Part shown: one piece after another, positions 23,481 through 36,524 of the stretch
Layout: the number at the start of each line of letters is the position of its first letter
Numbering within the stretch: position 1 is the stretch's first letter
Assembly (NCBI RefSeq): GCF_001039355.2
Contig: NW_019775688.1
Coordinates: 154,174-218,173 of the forward strand
DNA from: Lingula anatina
Lineage: Eukaryota > Brachiopoda > Lingulata > Lingulida > Lingulidae
Length of the DNA: 64,000 bases
Direction of reading: 5' to 3'
Position numbers and translations under genes: made by a program
The notes under the pieces: model-generated
The model's database searches: none
What the model was told of the DNA's origin: nothing
Seen by the model: only the letters and a program-made list of their open reading frames with translations

Positions 23481-26400
23481 AGCTCGCATTCAAGTCTCCA
23501 AATAAGGAAGAGCACTTTTTCTTGTCAATTACTCGATCGAAGTCTGAATTCTTATTAATGCCACATGTAACTTGTCTTTGTGTTGGTGTCATTCACTTCA
23601 TTCACTTAATACACATGCCTCGAGTTCCATTGTGCCATTTGTCATTCCGTCTGTCATTTGACTTTCATGATGGGTGCTTTCCATTTACCAGTTCAAATTC
23701 GATGAGTTTCACAGAGCTATATTTATCTTTACAAAAACTAATAATCTCACAGGGAGGTATGTTTATGATCAGTGTATGTATAATTGGAACTGGGCAACTA
23801 AGTAAGGCTCGATAATGTCTCAGAATCATGGAATATTCTCCACCAAAGAATATTTTATTTTGGCCGGTCTGTATTTATAGCTACAGTCATATTTATTTAT
23901 TTGAAAAGTTTTATTTTATTTTACTTTATACTAGTGTTTTTACACGTACATCTGGGACATAATTGCCATCGAATTAAAAAATGAATGCCCCAATATAAAT
24001 TAGAAACATTTTACACCGTGTAAAAACAACAGTAAAGAGACTAGTACAGTATATCTGTGGAACCATGGGGTTTTCAGCGATTTTTTATTTATTTATTTAT
24101 TTGAAAAGTAGATGTTTTCTTTTTGGCATGAATCTACGAAATGAGTCGACCAATATTTTCTCAGAGACCAAGATTATTAAAAAATGTAACTGTGTAGAAC
24201 TACACTATCAAGTATCCAAAACTGCCGCTGTTTTCGTTATCATAGGGATATTATATTCTCCCTGTGTCTGTTAATGATTGCGTAGGTTTACAGAAAGTCA
24301 TTCTCAGCATGCAGATTTATACTTCCAATATATCAGTAGGCCCGATTTTTTTTCTTTTTATGTTCTTCTTTTCCTGTCTTTTTCTCAAGATATTGAAGAT
24401 AGTCTTGCAACAGAAAACATGTTTCATTCCAAATTTCAACTTTTTTTAATCACATGATATCAAAAAAATTCTAATATGAAGGCCCACTAGAATCTTGCAG
24501 CAATGGAATATTTTAAGCCGCATACAATACATGCATAGCCGGAATAAATAAGCCACTGTACAGAAATCGAATTGCATTTAATCAGAATGATGAATTTAAT
24601 TAAATCATAAGACGTCACTTATTCACGAGGGAAATCTTTGAAAATATTGACAAAGATGAAAAATTCCCCTTCAATGGAAGAGACTGTCTGATAAAAAAAT
24701 AATTTAATAAATCGAAAAGCTGTTCATGTAAATACAAATTCTTTAAGCTAACAATGGGACAAAGGAGGTTTAAAGCCCTCGAGCATGTGAAAATTGCACT
24801 CGCACGTGCATTTTTTTTTTTTTTTTTTTTGGGGGGGGGCGCATTTTTGTTGGGTATCATCTAAAAGATATATAGTTGTTATTTGCTTAAAAATAAAAAG
24901 GATCACTGCGTGTCTCTTAAAGTACAACAACCTCCTCTTTCTAAATAATCACGCTAATAAGGGCCTATTGATTTATGTACTTTTTTAATCTATAGATTTA
25001 TCAGTTTAAACATCAGCGTGGAATTAAAAAGAAGCAAACAGATTCTCCCATACACCCAAAAAAATAGGTATAGATCATACTCCCACTTGAGTGTTATACG
25101 CTATTCTTCTTCTTAGATTTCATTTGCCCGTGAACCCACCAAGATCGCAATTTCCTGAAACGGCAGTGTTATTGTTCTCGCCTTGATAGGATTGTGCATT
25201 GTAAGAGAAGTAAATGAGCTCCGCTACAAAAAGACGCTGTACCTTTGCTCTTGACGCCTTTCGTAGAATGTGATAAGGCTTATTGAATATACTGTTCTTG
25301 AATTTCTTTGCAGATTACCTGCTTTATCTTAATAAGCGAGTTAGAAGACAATTGCTCCCAAGTGATTTAAGGTGCGCATTATTTCCAGGTCCAGCATTAT
25401 TGATAAAACCAGATTAGATATGTTTTCATTTCCTTGTGCAATGTCTCCATCTTAGTAACACAGGTGCCAGTTATGACTGTGTAGGTTTTCATACAGTGCA
25501 CATGACAATCACGATACCATTGATTTTCCGGGGGAAAAAATGACGCATGCATGTCTTGTTAAAACGAAGGAAATGAAAAGTCGATAAACGTTTCACTTCT
25601 TTTGAAAATTCAGATTGTTGCAATCGCTCATCAAAATACCAATTAATTGGTTTTGTATTTTGACAAAACATTAACCTATGTACATGCTGGTTTATTGATC
25701 TTCACTTAAAGACCTTAAAAAGTGAAACAGAACGTGCAGCCGGTACTCCTGAGCGTGTAGAGAGTAAACCTTTTCAAACACTAGCCGTCTGTAAATACAG
25801 GCATCACTCATTGTCTTCATTGACTTGCGTTATAATGTATTTTTAGAAACCAGTTTTATCCCATTTTTAATTGGGAACCCAAGCTTCTGCTTCAACAAAG
25901 CAATTTCTTCAGATAAGAATTGGGATACCATGTGTGATACCACATGTGTCAGGGAAGCCATTGACTCGAAGTTGTCAGGTGAGCTGCCGATGCTACTGTT
26001 TGCCAGCAAGCCCAGTCCGCAGCACAATCACTTGGCACAACTGACACATTTTATTGGCAATTGCAAATTTTATTCATTGAAGAATATGAAGAATGGTTAC
26101 AAATAATAACGATTGGTACAGTACATAGAGGAAGGATTTATCCAAAATGTTGCGAGAGGATACTCTTTGGTGCACTTCTGTAGAAGAATTTGAATGTAAT
26201 GGCGTAAGCAATGTTGTCATGAACCTTGCTAACAAAAAGCCACAGTGAGACATAAAAGTTAATGAGTCCTCATCCGTTCACACACGGCTGGGACGTTAGT
26301 TTGATGGGTCCCAATACGTTATGTGGCTTTTAAGCTGCTGGTGCTTTAAAGTAAAAATTGTGTTTCGGGATGGGAGTGTGCGGGAATGGGCGGGAATGTG

Positions 26401-28339
26401 CGTAGTCCATGGGATTATGTAGTTTTACCTTTTATTTTGTTTCCGAAAATCTACATTTTAAATGGCAGTGCGCCCCGCAGTGATGTGTTTGTGTTTTTCT
26501 AATCTACCATGACCAGGAACATGACAAAAGTCACATCGAAAGATCAAGGTTATTCTTACACAAGGACTAGTGTCATATTTTAGACTTCCATCCTATATAC
26601 AGAGGTTCTAAGCTGCGTTTTCCGTTATAAATATGGTGTTATGTTCCAAGTCCGACTCTCAATTTCCACGTAGCGTGCATTCCAAAAACTGCTTCACTGA
26701 GCGATGTCGTTTTCAAAGGTCTTAATAAAACTAAAGTTAACAATGAAACTGAGGCCCTTAAGTCAAATCTCTAAAAATCCCTTGACCCTCTCAGTGACCG
26801 ATGTTTTGATATTAAACTCCCATTACATACCGATATTTAGGCTATGTACAATAAAGATCGATGGCCTCCCTTGCCAAACTCCCTACCGTATTGTATTCGT
26901 TCCCGAAAAGAAGCAAATAGGAGTGCAGTGTTGTTTATACCCCCTTTACACTGGACGGCGTCCTTTCTGCGTCCTTTCTGCGACCATGAAATTTGGCATC
27001 GCTGTGGTCTTAAAAAGGAGGCACGAGCATTAATTTTGTATCAGAATGAATGCTCAATGATCGGCCAGTTGTCGACACGTAAAATATTACAATTTTTTAA
27101 CTCTCAAATGGGACCGGACTGCTGGACGCAGAAAGGACGCCGTCCAGTGTAAAGGGGGCTTTACCGATATGCTAGGTAAATAGGGTGAGATTTGGAAGCC
27201 CTATGACTGTGTCAAGAGAGTAGATAGCGCATACTACTGTACATGTATATAGTGCAGATAACTTAAAATGTTCGTAATCACCTCTTCATATATTACTGTA
27301 TTTGCCCGTAATTATGCTTCCCACCGAATATGTGCAGGAGCCTTGTAACATATTTACAGGTTACAATTTTGAAGGACTGTCCTTATTCCATATGGAGTTC
27401 ACAAAAAGTTAATTTTCCGATAGACCAGGACACTATATAATGTTTGGGGGACTACGACAGATATATACGGTCTTATTGCGTGCATGAAGTGATTTTTGAT
27501 TGTAATATAAAATTTGTTACGAAATATATCAAAGAGTCTGTGTCTTGAACCACGTAAAAATCTGAGCCTTAGACGTGGCTTTACTCTATTTTAAAGTGGA
27601 CGTCATGAAACGGCGACAGAATCCCAATAGCCGCCCATACCTATAAGGTTCAATTATGTTTAAAACCCACTACTAAAATATTCTTAATCTCAATATCATT
27701 TGATACAAATGTACCTAGATACGATGATCATATGGCCACGCACTGTAACAAAAACGTGAGTTGTGCCTTACCACAGATACTGAGTTAACTATTGATAACG
27801 TAGCTAATTTCCTCTTCAGTGTTAATTCTCCTCAGTATAATTTCACTTGTTAAGAAAAAAAGTGTTAGAATCTTGCGTGTGATTGCATGCCCCCCCCCCC
27901 CCAACACCCATAACATGCCGAATTTTGTCACCTCTTAATTTTTAGATGTTTGTCCGAATATATATATTTTTTATTTATTTATTTTCGTACAAGTTTTATT
28001 CTATTACTTCGGCACTAAAACAATAATGACAATCTACAAAAACATTTACAACAGCTATGACTATGTGTGCTCATGTGCTTTATCGGAGCTTATCTTATCA
28101 CATTTGACAGTTGGTGATTTTTCATGAACCTATGCAGTTATGCGCTGTTTATCGTTGTAAACCTGTTATCCGATATTGGTGTCAGTGAAACGTTTTCTTT
28201 CAGTTTCTTTTAATTGGTCACGATTTTTGACGTCTGAATCGTGTTTTGGGAGCAGTCCACAAATTTCTCAAACTTCCGAGTTAACAAGCCAATATATTTT
28301 GGACACACATCAGCAGGTTCCTCCGTGACGTCACAATCC
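23481..28339. other. Intergenic spacer between divergent dystrophin and SLC5 genes
   Basis: About 4.9 kb with no exon I can support. It contains homopolymer tracts (T then G at 24811-24838; C at 27890-27902), an inverted-repeat element at 26940-27158, and a segment near 26320-26515 that recurs, diverged, at 29580-29760 in the SLC5 gene. Short open frames here have no recognisable family and no codon-like pattern. Confidence 0.6.
26940..27158. mobile_element. MITE-like element with perfect 32-bp terminal inverted repeats
   Basis: The left end (26940-26971) begins CCCCCTTTACACTGGACGGC and the right end (27127-27158) is its exact reverse complement over 32 bases. The 219-bp length and lack of coding capacity suggest a non-autonomous DNA transposon. 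The left arm also carries a direct repeat of TCCTTTCTGCG. A target-site duplication is not clear. Confidence 0.88.
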
Positions 28340-28480
28340 TGATCCGTGTGCAGTCTGTTTTTGAGTGAAGTGTAGTTCTACTATTATCCAGGTCACAGTT
28401 TACATCACGGCACTACACAAAGAACCTGCTGGAGAGTTAATGTGCTGAAGCTGGTGATAGGATCTTAAACTTACAGCAAC
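28340..28480 (+). promoter_or_regulatory. Putative SLC5 5' UTR/promoter region
   Basis: Sequence immediately before the start codon. An in-frame TAA at 28466-28468 precedes the ATG at 28481, so translation cannot begin further upstream in this frame without splicing. No core promoter element is identifiable. Confidence 0.4.
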
Positions 28481-28819
28481 ATGGAAGCTCGAAAGTTCGT
28501 TGTGTGGGACTATGCGGTGTTTGTGGCAGTATTGGTAATCTCGGCGTCCGTCGGAGTATACTTTGCCTTTACCGGTGGCCGGCAGAAAACTAACTCGGAG
28601 TTTCTTATGGCCAACAGACAAATGAGCGTGGTTCCCGTTGCTATATCTATGGTGGTTACCATAATCTCAGCCATCACCCTGGTTGGGACCCCAGGAGAAA
28701 TGTACACATACGGCAATGAACTGTGGCTGTACTCACTTGCAGCGTCACTGGGCTACTTTCTAACTGCTGTGCTATTTGTGCCGCTTTTGTTCCCCTTGAA
28801 GTTAACTAGCGCGTACGAG
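28481..28819 (+). CDS. SLC5 exon 1
   Basis: 339 bp, residues 1-113, ending TSAYE before gtgtgt. Holds TM1 (WDYAVFVAVLVISASVGVYF), the EFLMANRQM loop, TM2 with AITLVGTPGEMYTYG, and a following membrane segment. In-frame stop 13 bases upstream of the ATG supports this start. Confidence 0.93.
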
Positions 28820-31800
28820 GTGTGTACTGGGACTTGTTCCACTTATATTAAGTGGTCAGGCTATGTGCGCTGTAGGTCTTTCCTTAAGAACGCTTTACTG
28901 CTTTATTCTGGTGTTTTATCTGTTTTATACCATGCAGTATTCAGTAGATGTTTTTCAAGACCAACGCACTGCACATGCTGCTATTTGTTTGGGTAGTTTT
29001 CCTGAAAAACCCTTTAAGATAGGCCTGCTCAGATGTAGTCACACACCTTTGCTATAAATTGTCAAGGGGCGCAACATACTTTTTGTTAGTTTAGCCTAAG
29101 CTCTAGATTTTCTTCTAATGCGTATATAATAGACCCGGTTTATTATATAACTTTTAGACGGTGTTACTAGCGGATTCCGGTGTTAAGGGGATTTTTTTTT
29201 TTTTTGGGGGGGGGGCACAAGCCTGATATTAAGAATAAATCTGAAATGGCAAACGAGGACAATTTTATTGTGTGGGGCACAGGGCTTGGTTTCGTCTCAT
29301 TTCGCTTGCCATACCAATTTTTTTTTGGGAGGGGGGATGGAAGAGATGGCTATTGTGCCCCCTCCTCCTGTATCTGCAATCGGATGTGGATTATTTGTTG
29401 GTAAATGTTGGTCTTTTTGGTCTTGCTTTTAAATATTAAGCAGCGATTAACGATGTGTGACTGGGCGAAAATTGAAGGTCTCGCCATGTTTTTCCAATGA
29501 AAGCCATGCAACGTAGCCCTAGCTTGTTTTATTAAATTTATGTTAGGAAACGTTTGATAAATGTACGTACTTAATTTCCGTGTAGTTATGCAGCTGAAGC
29601 TGCTGATGCTTTTAAGGAAAAATTGTGTTTAGAAATGGGCGTGAATGTGCGTAGTCCATGGAATTATGTAGTTTAACCTCTTATTTTGACTTCCAAAAGT
29701 CGAGACTGTGCGTCCCGCAGTGATATGTTTTTATTTGTGTGTTTTTCTAATCTACCAGGAAGTCATATCGAAATATTTGGCAACCTTTTCATGACCTAAC
29801 TAGTCAAACAAAAATAATTTTTACGTGAAAATTGTTCTTTTTATTTACAATTATTATTTATAAACTTCATGTGCAATATTTTGCTGACCAATGTTTTTGA
29901 AATGATTAAATCTTTTTCAGTACTTACAACTGCGGTTTAAGTCAAAGAGCGCCAAACTGGTGGGTTCCTTCATTACCTTAGTGAATGCTGTAAGTACAAT
30001 ATCATTGGAAAACCCTCCTTTAATGATGTTATCGTTTTCTCAACAGTTTGATTATCAGTCAGGGCGGTTGTACAGTGCTCACGTACTTTTTAAAGTGGAT
30101 AACTAAATACTAAATGATAATCGAGAAAATAGTTTCATTGGATCTATAAATACATGTGTATATCATTATTTAATAAAAATCATTTTGACGATTTTGTCTA
30201 GACCTAATCTAGACTTATATAAAGTCTTATAAAAAAACAGTGACCAACTCGAATAGACTAATGAAAGAGGAAATGGTGAGTGAACAAGAAAGAACAATAT
30301 ATCCTATTCCTGAAATCAACCCAAGACCACTGAACAGCATATGTAGGCCTACGTAATGAAAACAACCCCCTGACTACTGTCAATTTATCAAAAAGTCTAG
30401 CTGATATATTGACCCCTTTCAAGGAAAAACACAAAGACACGTGCACTTGAAGAATTCCAGGGAATTGGTCAAAATCTTGAAACATTTTTTTTATTTCAAG
30501 AGTAAGCAATACAAATCAAGATCTTGAAACATATTAAGGAAGGACAAAATGTCCAAAACTTAAGTGTCTTTTGGTGACACATCCCTATCTTTATTTATTA
30601 TCACACCAATCGATACAGTACATGGACTTCAGGGATATAAGAAACTGTATTTACTTACCAGTCAGTACACTAACCACTGACAGTTGATGACATCATGGAG
30701 TTAGCGGAATTTGTACAGGATTACACACACTCCACTGTCATTATTTATTTGTTTACCACGAAAAATCTTGTGCAGAGATTGGTAGCCATATGTTCCCCCT
30801 AATTTATATAACTTATGTAAAGCAAAACGCCATCAGGGCAGCTCCCTTCTCTTAAGCATGAAAAGAACCCATTTTATAGAACTCCAATTTCTACATATTA
30901 TGATATGTACTATACATATAAATGTGTCAATGCATGAAAGATAGGTTGACATACGGTCAGCTAGCGCGTCCGCGCCGATGCAGGGACACGGAGGCTCTCA
31001 ATTTTTTTTACTTACTTCTCATTTCCTCTTGTCGCTCACTGCTGGAAAGTCAACCATTTTTGCCGTCGGCAGCGCCGTGAATGCATCTGCTCGTCTACCA
31101 GTTATCCCACCGTGAAATAATAGTGTAAAATGAATAAAAAAAGGAAGCACAAAATTGACATGCAGGCCCCACACAAAGCTTAGAATCCTACACGTAAAGG
31201 ACAAAACAGAAAAACAACGAATATGGGATAGTTTTTGAAATAGATTTGTAGCAGTTTTTATCAAGTTTATGTTGGATGGACGTACAGAAAATTACTAAAA
31301 TGATAAGAAGAACAAGGAAAAGATGTGTGTGTGGGGAGCGGATACAAATGAGGAAGTCAACATGTGCTTTAAAAAGATTGGATTCCACTGAGATTTTACA
31401 TAACTCGGCAGTTACAGACAATGCCATGTGCCAAAATTGAATGAGCCTAAAATCTTAGCAGGAGACAAACTTTCAAAAGGAATAGTCTTGGAGGCCATAT
31501 GGATACGCAGAAAAACAACCATGAATGAAACCAAGGGATTTACAACCCTTCACACATGTATACGTTAATGTTATCAATCCCACCGCGACAGTAACAGCAA
31601 AAGGGGGAAAAGGTATATCCTGAAGAGGTACGAGTATTGCGAATAAAAAGATGATGTACTCAATTCTTTCTAACACTTTATAGTGAATGGAAATTACCGG
31701 CAGCTTCAGCCGTGAATGAGCCTAAATGAGGTCCAGACAAAACCATCAACGGGATTTGAATAAAGGTTGTCATGATGATGATGAGTACAACTGATAACTG

Positions 31801-34800
31801 CAAGGAATGATTTTTTGGCGGGTTGACACAAAGGCCTACGAGTATCAGATCGTTAATATCTGATACATTTTTAATATTGTGAAAACCTAAACCTTGAATA
31901 GATCGTTACGGATTCCAGATATCAAGAAGATTGAGGGGCGTCCCTTAACCCCACCCACTTACACACACATACACACACACACTCAAAGTGGGTCGCCTCG
32001 GTGGAATACCGTACGTGACGCTTTGGCACCGTTTCCTTTCGTGCACGCATCAACGTACACTGTATATGATATAGAAAATCATTGCTACACAGCAGCACCA
32101 GACTTGTAATAATTGTTGATTTGATAACCTCACTACTGTTCTTTGTCATTTTTTAGATCCTATACATGGGTGTAGCTATGTACGCACCGGCAACGGCCAT
32201 GGAAATAGGTAACCAAGCATTTCAATTGTTAAAGACAATCTGTTGCATGTTCTGAATAAAAGTGCCAAATGCTTGAATAAATTTAACTTGAAGTTAACGT
32301 CTGAAATCGGTTGAGGGAATCTGTATCTACATTTCGATCCAGTATACGAATTAAGTTCGAGAAAACCTGTCAAGCTGTTATATGAAGATTCTTAGGCTGA
32401 AAATATTTGCTCTCTGTTATCTTGAAAAGCCAAACGAGGTATTAAACTGAAGTGTACTTGTGTTTAGAATTCTTATCATGTTGTGCAATATCGTATAAAT
32501 GTTTTTTAACTTTTTCAGTGACTGGGTCGCCTTACTGGGTTACTTTGATCTTAACGTTTGTAGTCTCTTCATTTTATTCCGCACTGGTAAGGATTTAATA
32601 TGTATTTAGCTCGTGATTTCCATTATTTCATTCTTTGCTGGCATTTTGTACACATACCTAAAATCTTAATTTTTATGTGCTACATCAAGCCTGTAATTCT
32701 TTCCCTGTCAACAAGAAAAATGGTTGCACAAGTTCAGGTCATACAAAACGCTGCATCCATTAATCGAATTTAACATTTAGTGGCATTTGAAGCAGTAACT
32801 TAACCTTTTGAGTACTACCTTCTTTGCTGCACTTATTTATATGGACCACGTCCGTAGCCCCAAAAATATTATTAAAATGCAGCTTTTATATGCTACAGTG
32901 TGCACCTGTAAGTTACAGTGCTGATGCACTAATACTTTGGCAATGCGGTAGATGTTCACTTTCCTCTACCAGGGCCACAGATTGACTTTTCACAGGATAT
33001 TCACAGATATGTATTTAGATAAATAGACGGTCATTTTGCTAACTATGAGTTTTCCCATTTCCCTATATAATCTGCCACCCTTTTAGAGGGTAGATGTTCA
33101 CAGTGTGTGATAATGTGTTAGATTTCATGCCAGGCTTATGATTTTGTCATTCTTTCCTTCAGGGTGGCATTAAAGCCGTGATATGGGTTGATGCTCTTCA
33201 ATCCTTCATCATGTTAGCCGGCGTCATTGCCATTTTAATTAAGGTAAGTTGTTCAACATTCCATTTTTAGCGATAATTATGGCACGCTATGTCATAATTC
33301 AGATTTATTGCCCGCTAGCTTTATTTATTTCAATTTGTGTTAAATTGATGAAGGTTATATGTAATGATTGCGCTACTTAGAGGTCCCCTAAAAACTTTAT
33401 CAGCATGACAACAACCGCAAAAAAAGTAATAATTTAAATTGGTTTTAGGGCAGCATAGAAGTCGGAGGTTTTGATAAAGTATGGGAGATTAACGACATGC
33501 ATAATCGGGTGGAGCCTTTACAGTAAGTATGCGTTTGCTGCGAGACTTCGTGATACAGTTGGCTTCGTAGAAGTCGGTCCATAAAAACTAAATTGCTATT
33601 TGTGACTTGGAACCGTGAATTGGAAGTTCGATCGCTGAATTGCTTAATTATTGAATTTGAACCGCGACATTTTTCATGTTCCGTTTGTACAAAAACTGAC
33701 TGCGAACATCGCTTCATATAGGCTACTTCGAACCACCAGCTCCCTCACCTGCCCATTTCACATTTTCCGTTTGTACGGGAGATTTTGGACAGGGCATAGA
33801 TCGACCGCGGTAACGACTATTATTTCCCTCTCAAATTCTGCCAATATTGCCTGATTCACTTTACTGGGTCTTGGCGTAGAGTCAAGTGGGCTGTGTTACA
33901 TGGTCTACAGTATGAAAAACAGGTTCATGCAGACGTGTTGTTACATGTGTTTTAGAGTAAGACGCTTTACAAAAGTAATATTATTCCAATACTACCAGTT
34001 ATCAAGCCCCACTCTCAAAAAAGTTTTAAAAAATAGAATAAATAACCAGATAAATAACTGATAAATAAAGTAAATTGAATAATTAATAGAGAGAATAGAG
34101 GAAACAGGAATAAGATTGAACTAATGTGTTCAGCGAGTCATAGATATTTCTTACAATCTCTGTACTGACTCTTGAATTTTGTCATTTATCTTTAACTGGG
34201 AAGCGGATGAAATTGAAGACTGAAGGTCTTGGTATTGAGCTATATTTTTTAGTCGGTAAAATATTGTTACAAACGTGGCAATAGAATTTTCATAAATATA
34301 TGTTTTTTTAGACCAGCATTAAATTGGGACTACAACTGAAAAGACAGAATGAATGAAATACTGTTTTTTTCCTATTCATGTGTCAACAGCTGAAAGGCAT
34401 GCTTGTTACTACCTGTAATCTGGTGTCTTTATAGCGTCAACATTTTCCGTATGTCTACTGAAATAATGGGGGCAGTCACCTGTTGAGATTTTGAAGGCCA
34501 AAAGGAGCGTTTTGAAAACTGTAGATCAAATAAACAGCCTGTGTTAAGCGTAAAAAACTAGGACAATAAGCTAACGTCCTTGTTTTGCTTATCAATCAGT
34601 TGACGGTTGCGTTTTAAGAAGTCTGACCGTCGGTGTACGTGGATCGACCCAACTCTGCGTGGCCTCTCGATGAGTGCAACCAGCTTAACTGGATGACATG
34701 CCTCCTTTTGTTTCCAACGCACACGTATAATCAGCAGGTTTTCTGTATTCTGTATTCTACTTAACGCCAGGAGGAGGCGTGTTAATATGTTAAACTGATT

Positions 34801-36466
34801 ACATTTAACGAGAGTCCCTGCGAAGTTGGGTCGATCCACGTGGACCAATGGTGTCGACGAGAATAGGGCTTTATTAGCCTGGAGCAGATAGTACGGGATT
34901 CCGTATAGTCGAGATGAAATGAAACAAAAACCTTACATACCTCGACCTGTATAGTATCAGTAATTTTGTTTGTTTTTTTCCATGAGTGGACGTATTTTAT
35001 TCGTCTGTCCTAACATGCAATGTGCCAATAGCAATTTTCATCTGTTATTAACTTGGGCAATTACAGGTCACCCGTAAGTTTTTCGCTGTGATTGTCGTAC
35101 CTTAAGGTTTTCAAATTCCAATCCACCATTTATGAAGAGAGGCTGAATTGTCAAAATTAAAAACCGAAGGGATCGAATGAAACCATTTTAGATGATCATT
35201 TGCAGGGTTAGCCCCTATTGCGGACCCAGGGGCCATTTATGTGTACACCGGCAGTAGGCTATTCCTCTTTCAGTTTTTTTTTCTTTTTTTGCTTCCAAAC
35301 TGGTTACAGTATTTTAATTCACAAATAAGACCGTTTTGAAATAATGTGATATGCACCTAACCATATAGCAAAGGTAATAAAATAAAAGAGGTGGCATTGT
35401 TATAAATGTATATCTTTACATCAATTTCTTCCACTATTCTTCATTATATCGTTGCTAACTGCGTTTACGTGTTCATGTAATTTTAAAGATGCTCTATTTC
35501 CTCCGTAGCCTTGACCCCAACCCTCTCATCCGCCACACATTCTGGACCATCGTGGTGGGCGGCATGGTGGACATACTGGCCAGAACTGGGGTCTACCAGG
35601 CGGCGGTACAGAGATACTGCTCAGTGCCAACACTCACCAAGGCTAAAGTGTAAGTACGTGGATTATACCAAAAATGAGCATTACATTCTTGATTCTATCA
35701 AGGAAAAAGATCAAGACAGAGACCCACAAAACAGGACAGAGGAGGACACATCCCTGAATTGCGGTTTGTTGGGTTCAGCGGAGTTTAAATACACGCATGT
35801 GTATGTAAAATGGAAATTCGTGGTTACGACACTTTTATTCTCATTACGACTACGTGACTTTCTCAACGAATTAAGTGCAATTTGTAATGACGATTTTCCT
35901 TTCGTTATCACTTTTTTCTTCTAAGTAAGACTTTTTGAAACAAAAAACTCATCATAACGAGAAACCGTGTGTTTAATATTTTGAATGCGTGAAAATGTGA
36001 GGTTGACTTTAAAAAACTGGAAGAAAAATGGGAAGGCATTAATACTGAAGGCATTAATACTAATTTTTACGTTCACCTTGCTTTTGTTATTTAAATATTC
36101 TTCATCGGTTTCTTCCTTTTTTTAGCACTACCCTGATGAACGCACCTATTATAACCATCATTTGGTCGCTAACCTGTATGGTCGGGATGACCATGTTTGC
36201 TTATTACTCCCAGAAAGGATGCGATCCACTGGCAGCAGGATACGTGTCTAACCCAAATCAGGTAAAATATGCCATACATCATATTATCAGGAAATTTTCT
36301 ATCTTTGAGAAACAGTTTCCTTTTTGTAGCAATTATGTCTTTTTTCTTGATTTATTCAAAATAGTCATTTTTTTGATGTTCAAATAAAGGCATGTTCTTT
36401 AGGTTCAAATCTGTCTGTCTATCTATCTATCATTTAACTTAGTGCTCACCACGGACTCTCCTAAAA

Positions 36467-36524
<58 letters not shown>

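Noticed and set aside
23474-23815. 113-codon plus-strand frame in the spacer near the dystrophin promoter
   Set aside because: No family resemblance, no splice or start support, composition like surrounding spacer.
30258-30509. Minus-strand frame in SLC5 intron 2 seen in both copies
   Set aside because: The frame changes between copies through small indels, which is not expected for a selected protein.
34558-34848. A 96-codon minus-strand open frame, also present (95 codons) in the second SLC5 copy
   Set aside because: It spans an inverted-repeat element. Differences between the copies include several amino-acid changes and a codon loss, while the true exons changed only silently. No family resemblance.
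35511-35924. A 137-codon plus-strand frame overlapping SLC5 exon 7 (and its twin at 42639-43052)
   Set aside because: It reads the exon in the wrong frame and continues into the intron. The conserved SLC5 reading uses another frame with correct splice sites.
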